A DNA stretch of 64,000 nucleotides from Daejeonella lutea (GCF_900168015.1 NZ_FUYR01000005.1:62001-126000), one strand, 5' to 3'. Shown: positions 46,572-55,393, counted from the stretch's first letter. A program made the numbers and translations. The notes: generated by a model not told the origin, from the letters alone.

Positions 46572-46627
46572 ATTTAAAACACTACATTCACAATCCTGTT
46601 GACACTAGACATATAAACTCTTTTGCG

Positions 46628-47062
46628 ATGAAAAAAATAATCTTTATCCTGGGGATATGCGGTATCGTTGCTGCCTGCAGTAATAGTGGAGAATCAGGAT
46701 CAACAGACACTACTTCAGCTGGGGCGAACCAATCTGCGACAGCCCAACAGTCAAATGCAGATACAAACGTCAATAATATTGGCACAGATTCACCTTCATC
46801 ATCAGGTGGTAATGGCGAACAGCTAATAAATAAAAGTGATTGCCTGACATGTCATCAAGTTGAAGTAAAGCTGCTTGGACCTGCCTATCAGGAGGTGGCG
46901 GCTAAATATCCTGCTACAGAAGAAAATATTGCGATGCTTGCTGGCAAAATCATTAAGGGCGGAGCAGGAAATTGGGGAGATATACCAATGGCCCCGCACC
47001 CTTCGATTAGCGAAGGCGATGCGAAAGAAATGGTTAAGTACATACTATCCTTAAAAAAATAA
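46628..47062 (+). CDS. c-type cytochrome lipoprotein
   Basis: A 144-residue electron carrier. A lipoprotein signal (lipobox VAAC, Cys17) is followed by a serine/threonine/glutamine-rich linker (about 18-64) and a class I cytochrome c domain with the heme motif CLTCH (Cys72, Cys75, His76) and a distal methionine in DIPMAPHP. It resembles the cytochrome domain of the ThuA fusion and is probably anchored in the membrane as acceptor for the GMC flavoenzyme. Part of the plus arm of the cluster. Confidence 0.9.
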   Translation: MKKIIFILGICGIVAACSNSGESGSTDTTSAGANQSATAQQSNADTNVNNIGTDSPSSSGGNGEQLINKSDCLTCHQVEVKLLGPAYQEVAAKYPATEENIAMLAGKIIKGGAGNWGDIPMAPHPSISEGDAKEMVKYILSLKK

Positions 47063-47064
47063 AT

Positions 47065-47769
47065 ATGAGATCAATAAACGTAATGATTCTTGGAGCGGCT
47101 CTACTGGCTGGATGCAGCTCCTCAAAAGATGGTGTAAACAATTCGAATTCCAAAGGATGGCAAAAGCTGTTCGACGGTAAAACAACCACCGGATGGCATA
47201 CCTATCGTAAACCAACAGCTGGTACCGATTGGAAAGTTGTAGATGGCGCCTTATTCCTGGATACCAAGAATAAAACAGCCGGACAAGGAGGCGATCTGGT
47301 AACTAACGAAGAATTTACCAACTACCATTTGAAATTGGAGTGGAAAATATCTCCGGGAGGGAATAGCGGGATAATTTTTAACGTGAATGAGGATCCTAAG
47401 TACGGCGCCACATATACAACTGGACCTGAAATGCAGGTAATCGACAATGACGGACACTCTGACGGCAAAATCACAAAACATCGCGCAGGAGATCTTTACG
47501 ACCTGGTAAAAAGCCGCGTTGAAAACGTTAAGCCCGTTGGACAATGGAACACAGCCGAGATTATTCTAAACAACGGTAATCTTGAACTTATCCAAAACGG
47601 CGAATCGGTAGTAAAAACCACTATGTGGGATGATAATTGGAAAGCCCTTGTAGCCAACAGTAAATTCAAAACCTGGCCTGCCTTCGGTATTTACAAAACC
47701 GGTAAAATTGCCCTTCAGGATCATGGAAATGATGTTTGGTATAGGAATATTTCTATTAAAAGGCTCTAG
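47065..47769 (+). CDS. DUF1080 / 3-keto-disaccharide hydrolase family lipoprotein
   Basis: A 234-residue protein with a lipoprotein signal (lipobox LLAGC, Cys17) and the DUF1080 jelly-roll fold: WQKLFDGKTTTGWHTY (about 32-47), WKISPGGNSGIIF, YTTGPEMQVIDNDGH and the C-terminal LQDHGNDVWYRNISIK. This family includes enzymes shown in Bacteroides to split 3-keto-disaccharides. Two bases separate it from the cytochrome gene, so it ends the plus-arm operon. It fits the step after C3 oxidation of a glucoside. Confidence 0.92.
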   Translation: MRSINVMILGAALLAGCSSSKDGVNNSNSKGWQKLFDGKTTTGWHTYRKPTAGTDWKVVDGALFLDTKNKTAGQGGDLVTNEEFTNYHLKLEWKISPGGNSGIIFNVNEDPKYGATYTTGPEMQVIDNDGHSDGKITKHRAGDLYDLVKSRVENVKPVGQWNTAEIILNNGNLELIQNGESVVKTTMWDDNWKALVANSKFKTWPAFGIYKTGKIALQDHGNDVWYRNISIKRL

Positions 47770-47796
47770 ATTTCAATGGAGAGAATTTTCTAAATA

Positions 47797-47852
47797 ATGA
47801 ATCGATAACTGAAAGCTGAAAACTGAAAGTTGAAGCACAGTTATCGATTCAT
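47797..47852. repeat. 15-bp perfect inverted repeat at the end of the right S23 gene
   Basis: ATGAATCGATAACTG (47797-47811) is repeated in inverse orientation at 47838-47852. The second copy encodes the last three residues and stop (M-N-R-stop) of the S23-type gene on the minus strand. The 26-nt loop is made of CTGAAAG-type words. It could form a stable RNA stem at the 3' end of the transcript. Confidence 0.7.
47807..47836 (+). repeat. Left inverted-repeat arm of the right S23 unit
   Basis: 30-nt arm beginning AACTGAAAGCTG and ending TTGAAGC; its inverse copy is at 48301-48330 with four mismatches. Confidence 0.65.
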
Positions 47853-48200
47853 GGAGGATTTTGTAGTTTTAACGGTACTCACTAGCATTTGAATTATTTC
47901 TTTGCAATCCGGCATAATGGCCGAAAATTCCTCAATTGTAAGATAGCTGGAGTCTTTCAATAGAAATAACCAAAATTTAGTTTCATTTGCTTCCTTCAAA
48001 GCAATGTTCATTTTATTCAAGAAATCGGCTTTGGACTGGGCATGTTCGGCTTCGTAACTTAAAGCACCAGGAGCTGTCCCACTTCTCAATAATTGTTTTG
48101 AAAGCACGAACTCCTTTTTATTCTCACACAAGAATTTATAGAGCTTTATGATTCTAATCGCAAACGCGTAGGTTTTAATCTGTATAATACTTTCTCTCAT
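47841..48200 (-). CDS. Four-helix-bundle protein (S23 / 23S rRNA IVS family)
   Basis: A 119-residue protein, start chosen at the ATG 48200 (MRESIIQIKTYAFAIRIIKL), which is the family start; the frame extends to 48221 with no support. The family core FVLSKQLLRSGT, then AEHAQSKADFLNKMNIALKEANETKFW split over the middle, and MLVSTVKTTKSS are clear. The usual SIGANxxEA segment reads APGALSYEA, a mild divergence. Members are encoded inside 23S rRNA intervening sequences or stand alone, and their function is unknown. It lies between inverted repeats and converges on the DUF1080 gene. Confidence 0.88.
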   Translation of the reverse strand: MRESIIQIKTYAFAIRIIKLYKFLCENKKEFVLSKQLLRSGTAPGALSYEAEHAQSKADFLNKMNIALKEANETKFWLFLLKDSSYLTIEEFSAIMPDCKEIIQMLVSTVKTTKSSMNR

Positions 48201-48300
48201 AGTTGTGCAAGTATGGTGCAACCTATTAAAGAGATATCCACATAGAAGGAAAAACTTAGTTCAGGGTATAGCTCGCTGATTTAACGGTATTAAACGTTTC

Positions 48301-48330
48301 GCTTCAATTTTCAGTTTTCCACTTTCAGCT
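48301..48330 (-). repeat. Right inverted-repeat arm of the right S23 unit
   Basis: Reverse complement matches 47807-47836 at 26 of 30 positions. Confidence 0.65.
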
Positions 48331-48332
48331 CC

Positions 48333-49556
48333 TTATTGCGACTTACCTCGGGCCAGCACCGGTATAACCTGTACCACCTTGTCGTTCCGGGTTCCGTAAA
48401 TAACATCATAAAGATTTACAATTGGATCGCAATGAGGAGCGACAAGTTCTAATTTATCACCTACTTTGTAGGTTTTATTAGACTTCTCAAATGTGATAAC
48501 ACCGTATTCATCGGATCCGGCGTTGTAGTTGAAATCTGGTTCGCCAAGTACTAGTGGATTTGGCTTGTTAAGAGTAAAAGCTTTGGAGCCTGAGTCGGTG
48601 GTGAGCCTTCCGGCATGATAGTTATTGACTATGGTCGACATCACCGTGAGGGAAGTTTCAAAATCATCAAACACCTTCTCATTCCTTGCACCGCCAATCT
48701 CGATGTATTGCCGGTCCATAAATACATAGCTGCCTACCTGCACATCAGTAAATCCAGGAACAACACTCATAATGTCATAGGTTCCGGTGCCTGCACCGCT
48801 AAATATTTCCATGTTCATTCCCGCCGCCTTCATCATCTCATAGGTTTTGATAACTGGTTCATAAGCCTTAAGCGCTTGTGCCTGCCGTTTCTTAAAACCA
48901 ACGACATGCTGAACTCCCCCATCGTAGGCAAGAATACCGCAAAATCTAAGATTGGGCATTTTGTCAATCATCTGCGCTAGCAACATTGCGGGTTCGCCGG
49001 GTGGCACACCTGATCTTCTGATCACATCGATATCAAGAACGACTTCGGCTTTAATGCCCGCAGCTTTGGCCGCATCCTGAAGATCCTGAATGTTCTGAGG
49101 GTTATCAACTGCCTGAATAAAACCCTTGTGCTTCTTCCGCAACGCGATGGCTTTGATGATCTTCGGCGCCGTAACGTTCACAGTGGTCATGAGAACATTT
49201 TTGATCCCATTCTCGAGCATCACTTCCGCTTCACCCAGTTTGGCAGCACAGACGCCGACTGCACCAGCAGCAATCTGCATTTTCGCGATGAAAGGCGATT
49301 TATGAGTTTTAACATGCGGGCGAACACCAACACCGCTACCCTGCAAACGAGTGTGTACAGCCTTAATATTTCGATCCATTTTGTCGAGATCAACAACTAA
49401 GGCGGGCGTATCCAGATCCCATTTTGATTTACCAATTGAATCTTTGTCCAGAATCATATCCAGGTTATTTGCTTGTAAAGTAGATGTTAATAGAGTTCCG
49501 GTGCCGGCGAGAGCGCTTGTTTGCAGGAAATTGCGGCGGCTGAAAGAATTCGACAT
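48333..49556 (-). CDS. Exported DSD1-type PLP enzyme (D-threonine aldolase / D-serine dehydratase-like)
   Basis: A 407-residue fold-type III PLP enzyme with an alanine-racemase-like N-terminal barrel. Motifs: DTPALVVDLDKMDRN (49-63), RPHVKTHKS with the PLP lysine Lys83, and the C-terminal metal-site region LVAPHCDP. It begins with a Tat-like signal, SRRNFLQTSALAG (6-18), so it may act outside the cytoplasm, which is uncommon for this family. It lies next to the right S23 unit and may be unrelated to the sugar cluster. Confidence 0.87.
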   Translation of the reverse strand: MSNSFSRRNFLQTSALAGTGTLLTSTLQANNLDMILDKDSIGKSKWDLDTPALVVDLDKMDRNIKAVHTRLQGSGVGVRPHVKTHKSPFIAKMQIAAGAVGVCAAKLGEAEVMLENGIKNVLMTTVNVTAPKIIKAIALRKKHKGFIQAVDNPQNIQDLQDAAKAAGIKAEVVLDIDVIRRSGVPPGEPAMLLAQMIDKMPNLRFCGILAYDGGVQHVVGFKKRQAQALKAYEPVIKTYEMMKAAGMNMEIFSGAGTGTYDIMSVVPGFTDVQVGSYVFMDRQYIEIGGARNEKVFDDFETSLTVMSTIVNNYHAGRLTTDSGSKAFTLNKPNPLVLGEPDFNYNAGSDEYGVITFEKSNKTYKVGDKLELVAPHCDPIVNLYDVIYGTRNDKVVQVIPVLARGKSQ

Positions 49557-49731
49557 GTTGAAGGTTCTTATTATTGTAGTTAAAGCTAATAAATTTCTTT
49601 CAGAGGATCATACAACCGGCATTTAGACCCAACTAATCAACGTTAAACGATAAATACAACCTGCTATCCTTTTACACAATACACTTAGGCACTTTTTTCT
49701 AAAAGATTAATCAGCAAAACTGTATTTCCTG

Positions 49732-49775
49732 AGCTTCGATTGACCTTCGATCAAGCTTCGATTAAGCTTCGATTA
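49732..49775 (+). repeat. Tandem repeat, four 11-bp units
   Basis: Four consecutive copies of AGCTTCGATTA-type units (49732-49742, 49743-49753, 49754-49764, 49765-49775); the last two are identical and the first two have one or two changes each. It lies in the 290-bp gap (49557-49846) between the DSD1-type gene and the tandem plug proteins. The gap otherwise holds no gene. Possibly a slippage product or a protein-binding array. Confidence 0.75.
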
Positions 49776-49846
49776 TGATTATGCGACATTTACCTCACGA
49801 TGTGCCGTAATTTTGGACAATAACATACACTAAGATAATTCAGATC

Positions 49847-52501
49847 TCACTTCACTTCCTTTCTAAGAACCTTCCTGATCACCGTACCGTGCTCATCGAT
49901 TCCTTCAACTACTATTTTGTAAGTCCCAGGTGTTTGAGCGGTAAAAAAGCTGAGATCTGCATCCCCTAATTTATTCGTCATAATATAGGGCTCCCAGAAT
50001 ATCGTCTTACGATGATCTTTTACCGGTTCGGGAACTTTAGGGTCGCCATAGCGTGGTGAATAAAACTGGCGTTCGAGCGCATAGCCCTCAGCGTTCCTAA
50101 TTAATTCACCCATTTGAGGGCCCGGAGGCTTTGGCATACCTGATTTTAAGGTTACAAAAAGAATTTTGTGTTCTCCGTAAACCGCTGCATGCGGACCGGT
50201 CAAAATTTCTATTCCCGCGACATCATTTACGTTAATCTCATTGACACCCATATCGTCCTGTCGCACCCCGTCTATATATATAGCCATCGTATCGCCCCTG
50301 TAAACTACATCCTTTTTTTGCATCGGTCCTTGAATCCTGAAGGGCAACCCGGTCCTTGTTAAACCGTGTTCGACACTAATTGCGGTTTCCAGATCCTTTT
50401 CTGTGAAGATTAATTCAGCCTCGCTACCATTAATATTTAGCGACTCAGGTATTTTTTTTGTCCTTGTAGCCCTGACGGTAACTTCTGCAAGACTAAGTGC
50501 CTTGTTCAGATCGACAAAACGCTTCATTTCCAGCAGATATTCATCATCTGCATCCGTGATAACGGTGCTATCCAGCTTTGATAAAACATCCGCAAGTGGA
50601 ACATTGAGGTTGTTTACAGGCAAAGCAACAAGTGAATCCAGCAAGATATTTACATTAGCTTTCTCGCGCTCATTTCTCGCCTGCAGCATGAGTTTGACCG
50701 GGCCTTCGAAATCCAGGGTGTCAAAAGTAAATTTACCTGCTTCGTCCGTCCGTGTATTTAATATCGGCATACCCTGACCGGGAATCATCAGGTTTACATT
50801 CGCGGAAGGAACAGGCGAATTTAACGCGGTTGTTATTCTACCGCTTACTTTCAGAGCACGCTCGGGAAGAAATTCTGGCTCCGGAACTTTTCTAGCAAAC
50901 ACATCCTTCCACTCAAAGCGCCGCCAGCCTTGTGTCATCATCAGGAGATCGAGATGGCGTTTCCTGTCCGTGTTAGCCTCATTAAAATAATAATTGGGAT
51001 CTTCGACGAAGCCTTTAAGCTCGGAAGTTAACAGCAGGTTCGACAATATCGTAGTTTCCTTATCCTCATCAGACGGCACCTTTGCTTCATCCGTGACCGA
51101 CAGAGAGAAACTCGCAAGAACCGGGTTACCAAATCCATCACGGGCATTGAATTTAAGTCGCACTCTTTCTTTCATCTCATACTCGTTCCGGGCTGGCGTA
51201 ATTTGCAGCCGCGAATTATCCAGAGAATTATCCACGAATACGAGCCGCTCGGCCACAGGCGTATTCAATCCTGAAAAAAGTGTTAGCTGAACGATACCGC
51301 CGGGAAGTCTCAGTCTGGGGATGCGAACAGTCAGAAGTGATTTATCAACAATTGTACTGGATGTACCGTAAATCCTGCCCATGCTTTGAACCACCAAAGT
51401 CAGCTCATTCTCCTTTAATAATTGATAAATAACCCGAGCGTTTACGACAATATCCTGACCTTCTTCCGTAACAGTCATCACGTAACCGTATTCAAGCGCC
51501 GGCCGAATATCGACGATTTTTTCGAAACCATTGCTGAGCTTGACGTGAGCCTTGTAACTTTCACCCTGCTGCGGGTTTAGGCCAAACAAGCCCATCCCGG
51601 CATGATCGGTTTCAAAGTCTGTTATTTTAGCACCTGCAGAGTTGAGAATATATCCTGATGCATCTAATCCTAGTCCATTCGACCCTGTTACCTTAAAAGC
51701 CACTCTTGACGGTATATTGTTCACGAGCTCCCCTCCTTCAGGGAAAAACTGCACATCGAAATCTTTAAGGGCATCTGGTAGAGTAAATCCTTTAGCGACT
51801 GTATCCTTGTCCACTTTAATTCTGGTCGTTAAAATCTTTGAAAAGGAAAGATCAGATGTGTCGATGCTTATTCTTAATTTTCCACTTTCGTCGGTACGCC
51901 CACGGCCCGATAATTGCCTTTTATTGTCCTTTGGCACAGAGTACCAAACCTCCGCATTCGATAGAGGCAGGTTATCGATATTTTTGTAGTGAATATCAGC
52001 AACAAGCTGTTTCCCGGAATACGAGAATGAAGCTTTAGTATTAATTCTGCTTGTAAACACGTCGCTCACAGGAATATGTTTATTGAAGAAATAATCCTCG
52101 CCGAAATTGCGCATCCAGTTGGTATAGGCTCGTACCCTGTAATTTCCGCCTTTCAAGTTTTGATCCAGTACAAAATCACCGGAGCCGAGTCCAGCGTTGA
52201 TCGCCACCTTGATGCCTTTAACGATTAGGTTTTTGTCATCGATGAGATCGACATAAAGGATCTTGCTATGCTCTGTGAGTAGATTTCCCTGATTGACCAG
52301 ATAGGCCTTAAACCATATAGTATCTCCCGCTGAATAAAAAGGCCGGTCAAAATGAATGTGGACTTTTTCATGAGGTGTCATTTTGTAAAAGGTATCCAGC
52401 GCCTTTGATATTTCAGTGGGGCCAGTTTGAGAATATACCGCAATATGGCTTAGACAAAACGAAACATAGGAGAGCAACGTCAGTGACTTTTTAAATTTCA
52501 T
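49847..52501 (-). CDS. MG2-like/TonB-plug domain protein, second of a tandem pair
   Basis: An 884-residue exported protein. It has a signal region (about 1-25), an MG-type beta-sandwich with the pair's hallmark VHIHFDRPFYSAGDTIWFKA (about 45-64), further beta domains (FFPEGGELVNNIPSR), a carboxypeptidase-like domain (about 560-630) and a TonB-plug-like domain (about 700-800, with MAIYIDGVRQDD and GIEILTGPHAAVYG). No outer-membrane barrel follows the plug, so it is not a receptor by itself. It starts 6 bp after its paralogue at 52508. Function unknown; such pairs are common in Sphingobacteriaceae. Confidence 0.78.
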   Translation of the reverse strand: MKFKKSLTLLSYVSFCLSHIAVYSQTGPTEISKALDTFYKMTPHEKVHIHFDRPFYSAGDTIWFKAYLVNQGNLLTEHSKILYVDLIDDKNLIVKGIKVAINAGLGSGDFVLDQNLKGGNYRVRAYTNWMRNFGEDYFFNKHIPVSDVFTSRINTKASFSYSGKQLVADIHYKNIDNLPLSNAEVWYSVPKDNKRQLSGRGRTDESGKLRISIDTSDLSFSKILTTRIKVDKDTVAKGFTLPDALKDFDVQFFPEGGELVNNIPSRVAFKVTGSNGLGLDASGYILNSAGAKITDFETDHAGMGLFGLNPQQGESYKAHVKLSNGFEKIVDIRPALEYGYVMTVTEEGQDIVVNARVIYQLLKENELTLVVQSMGRIYGTSSTIVDKSLLTVRIPRLRLPGGIVQLTLFSGLNTPVAERLVFVDNSLDNSRLQITPARNEYEMKERVRLKFNARDGFGNPVLASFSLSVTDEAKVPSDEDKETTILSNLLLTSELKGFVEDPNYYFNEANTDRKRHLDLLMMTQGWRRFEWKDVFARKVPEPEFLPERALKVSGRITTALNSPVPSANVNLMIPGQGMPILNTRTDEAGKFTFDTLDFEGPVKLMLQARNEREKANVNILLDSLVALPVNNLNVPLADVLSKLDSTVITDADDEYLLEMKRFVDLNKALSLAEVTVRATRTKKIPESLNINGSEAELIFTEKDLETAISVEHGLTRTGLPFRIQGPMQKKDVVYRGDTMAIYIDGVRQDDMGVNEINVNDVAGIEILTGPHAAVYGEHKILFVTLKSGMPKPPGPQMGELIRNAEGYALERQFYSPRYGDPKVPEPVKDHRKTIFWEPYIMTNKLGDADLSFFTAQTPGTYKIVVEGIDEHGTVIRKVLRKEVK

Positions 52502-52507
52502 TTCATG

Positions 52508-55144
52508 TTATTTAACCTCACTAGTGAAGACTTTACTACCGAGATTTCCATTTTCGTCCACTCCCTCTATTACTATTCTGTATTTGCCAGGCTTAATTCC
52601 GGTAACGAACGTAAATTCGTTAGACTCAACGCTATTGGTAAATACTGAAGGGTTCCAGTAGATCGTTGCTCTGTTGTTATTTGACGGGGGGTTCAGCTCA
52701 GTTCTGTATAGTGGCGAGTAAAATTCACGCCGTGGCGCCATACCAACCATTTTCATTAATGAAACATTCATTGGTGGATCTATTTTCGGACCCGTCGCTC
52801 TAGAGGTCAGGAGAATGATTCCGCCTCCCCCCTGAGCCCCATAAATTGCTAGCTCATTATCTTCAGTTAAAACCTCTACACCTTCGAAGTCAGCGAGGTT
52901 AAATTCGTTGAGGTTATGTCCCGTTGGAACACCGTCCAAATATATCATCATGGGCGGAGCTCCCCGAAAGAGTCGGCTCATACTCCTTGCGGTCTTGGCC
53001 GTACGTTCACCCCGGGCATTGGTTTGAATGACCAGACCGGTAATTTTTGCTTGCAGCAGATCCGCTAAATTTATGTAATGACCGAATTGATTCTCGGGAA
53101 AAGAGTATGTCACATCCCGGTTGTTTAGATTTTTGGAATTGGGAATCTTCCTTGTAGCGGTAGCTTTAACAACAACCTCTTGCAGCAGTTGAGATTTTGT
53201 AACGTCTTGATAGCGTTTAAGATAACTGAGATATCCCTGCTCTCCCTTTTGTAAAATACTATCTGTTATACTTTCTGATGGGATGTATTGTCGCGGGCCA
53301 ATAGCAGGCCGTACGTTTCCTGTGGTATCAATTACAACTTTAACATTCGATTTACCATCAGCGCTGTATGCGCTGAACACTAAATTACGTTCACCCTCAA
53401 AATTCAAATTTTCAAATGCAAATGATCCGTTTTCGTCTGCTTTTACCTGTATCATTGGCTCACCGCTTCCCTGGATTATCAGACTAACCAAAGAGCCGGG
53501 CACCGGCCCACCAAATGGACGAACTACTTTTCCTTTGATCGTTGTTCCTTTTTCTGCAGTGAATGTAGGAGATGTATTAATTAATCGGCGCCAACCCTGT
53601 GTCATCATTAGCAGATCCAAATGCTGCTCTTTCAACTCACTTCTTTGTAAAAAATAATATTGAGGGCGCTCGACATAGCCCTTCAGTACTGATGTCAACT
53701 GCAGATTTGAAACGATCGATACCTCGCTTTCTTCATCGACCTTAACAAGATCCTCATCAACAATTGCAATTGAAAAATTTGCCAGTACATCGACACCGTT
53801 TGCGTTTTTTGCATCCAGCTTGAGCGTTAATGGTTTATTTGCTTCGTAACTCGAATTAATTGGAGAAAGTGAAATATTCAGCTCCTGCTGATTATGGACA
53901 AAAGCTACTCGTTCGGCTACAGCCCTTTCATTCTCATACAAGGAAATTTCAATTATCCCCGAAAGCAGGACTTCGCGTGGAATTCGTACCACCATCGAGG
54001 ATTTATTAATTGCAGTTCGGGATAATATCTGGGAATTTCCTGGCTTTCGTACCACTAAAGAAAAATTACCTCCCCCAAACAACTTTTCACTTATACGGAC
54101 GCGGACTGCCAAATTCGCGCCATCACGGTTAAGGGTTAATACATAGCCCTGAAGAGAAGTCACTGGTAAAGTAATTGTCTTCTTTAAACCATTACCGGTA
54201 ACTATGTGAGCCGTATAGGTCATATTGGGCATAGGATTAATTCCCACCACTCCCATACCTAAATGTGCTGTTTCAAATTCTGCTATCCGGGAATTAGATG
54301 AGTCGACAATATAGCCCGTTGCATCCAGACCAAGTCCATCGGAACCGACGACTTTAAAAGCCAGCCGTGAAGGAATATTTGCAACCAAGTTTCCGCTTTC
54401 AGGAAAAAAGGCAACGTGAAAATCCGGAGCCAGCTTTGGTATAGAAAAAGTCTTTGAAACCGTATCAGCACCGTTAATAATGCGACTTGAAATTGTGCGA
54501 GATTCATTAATCCGGTTAGTGTCAAGTTGTAGAATCACCTTTCCTGAATCATCCGTTGTACCCTTTTGTTGCCTGCCAGAAATATTATGATATACCTGGC
54601 GCCGGGCAAGAGGCTCACCTTTCAGATCCTTGAAACTCAGTTGTGCTTGTACCTCATCCCCGACCCTCTTGTAATCCACTTTAGTCTTTATGTCGGACGA
54701 CAGAATGTTTACAACAGAAATTTCTTTTGTAAAGAAACCACTGTTATCGTAATTCCTCATCCAGTTGGTGTACGCCCGAATTCGATAACTTCCACTTGCC
54801 GTATTAGCTTCCAACGGAATATCTGACCAGCCAAGGCCGGCACTAAGCGGCACTTTCAATGTTCTTATGACGCGATCAGTTGGATCAATTAACTCAACAT
54901 AAAGGAGTTGGCTGTTTTCCGTGAGGCGATTGTCTGCATCGACAAGATATGCTTTGAACCAAATGGTATCACTTGAATAATAGAATGGTCTGTCAAAGTG
55001 CAGATAAGCTTTTTCAATGACTTCCTGCTGCCCTGCGTTTTTAAATTTGCCCTCCGGCGATTTATTGCCGGGTTGGGAAAATCCCTGACTTTCACAGAAA
55101 AGGATAGTGAGTACGCTTAAAATAATCGGAAGTATTATGCGCAT
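52508..55144 (-). CDS. MG2-like/TonB-plug domain protein, first of a tandem pair
   Basis: An 878-residue paralogue with the same layout: signal (about 1-23), MG-type segment AYLHFDRPFYYSSDTIWFKA (near residue 47), FFPESGNLVANIPSR, a carboxypeptidase-like domain (about 560-630, TTIKGKVVRPFGGPVPGS) and a plug-like domain with MMIYLDGVPTGHN and VEVLTEDNELAIYGAQGGGG. No barrel. The two proteins are clearly related over their whole length, with the closest match in the N-terminal domain and in the RHLDLLMMTQGWRR-type block. It is the upstream gene of the pair. Confidence 0.78.
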   Translation of the reverse strand: MRIILPIILSVLTILFCESQGFSQPGNKSPEGKFKNAGQQEVIEKAYLHFDRPFYYSSDTIWFKAYLVDADNRLTENSQLLYVELIDPTDRVIRTLKVPLSAGLGWSDIPLEANTASGSYRIRAYTNWMRNYDNSGFFTKEISVVNILSSDIKTKVDYKRVGDEVQAQLSFKDLKGEPLARRQVYHNISGRQQKGTTDDSGKVILQLDTNRINESRTISSRIINGADTVSKTFSIPKLAPDFHVAFFPESGNLVANIPSRLAFKVVGSDGLGLDATGYIVDSSNSRIAEFETAHLGMGVVGINPMPNMTYTAHIVTGNGLKKTITLPVTSLQGYVLTLNRDGANLAVRVRISEKLFGGGNFSLVVRKPGNSQILSRTAINKSSMVVRIPREVLLSGIIEISLYENERAVAERVAFVHNQQELNISLSPINSSYEANKPLTLKLDAKNANGVDVLANFSIAIVDEDLVKVDEESEVSIVSNLQLTSVLKGYVERPQYYFLQRSELKEQHLDLLMMTQGWRRLINTSPTFTAEKGTTIKGKVVRPFGGPVPGSLVSLIIQGSGEPMIQVKADENGSFAFENLNFEGERNLVFSAYSADGKSNVKVVIDTTGNVRPAIGPRQYIPSESITDSILQKGEQGYLSYLKRYQDVTKSQLLQEVVVKATATRKIPNSKNLNNRDVTYSFPENQFGHYINLADLLQAKITGLVIQTNARGERTAKTARSMSRLFRGAPPMMIYLDGVPTGHNLNEFNLADFEGVEVLTEDNELAIYGAQGGGGIILLTSRATGPKIDPPMNVSLMKMVGMAPRREFYSPLYRTELNPPSNNNRATIYWNPSVFTNSVESNEFTFVTGIKPGKYRIVIEGVDENGNLGSKVFTSEVK

Positions 55145-55393
55145 AAATTTGAGTTACAAATGGTGCGTATGTTTCGCATGCCTACCGGCCATGTCATCAA
55201 CCCCTCAATTTTACTATTAAGATGCACTTTCTCCTGTTTAATTAAAAGTCAAAAATGAATTTCACCGTTATCGGTGATACACTTTAGACGTGGAATCAAA
55301 CTAAGTCTGCATACGTAGCTGCATCAACCCAGCAGTGCGCTATAATACTAAATACGAAAATGAAAAGAAGATAAATTATCTAAAAAGACATAA

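Larger units (their letters stand above)
47807..48330. mobile_element. Right S23/IVS-type unit: inverted repeats around an intact four-helix-bundle gene
   Basis: A 524-bp unit. Left arm 47807-47836 and right arm 48301-48330 are inverted 30-nt copies, 26 of 30 identical, built of CTGAAA words. The gene inside (47841-48200, minus) is of the S23 family. The right arm ends 3 bp from the stop of the PLP-enzyme gene. The layout, size and gene family match the left unit at 33954-34476, although the arm sequences differ. Mobility is inferred. Confidence 0.5.

Noticed and set aside
55262-55277. TCACCG-TTAT-CGGTGA hairpin in the gap between tyrS and the plug-protein genes
   Set aside because: Only 6 bp with no T run or conserved partner; seen as chance palindrome.
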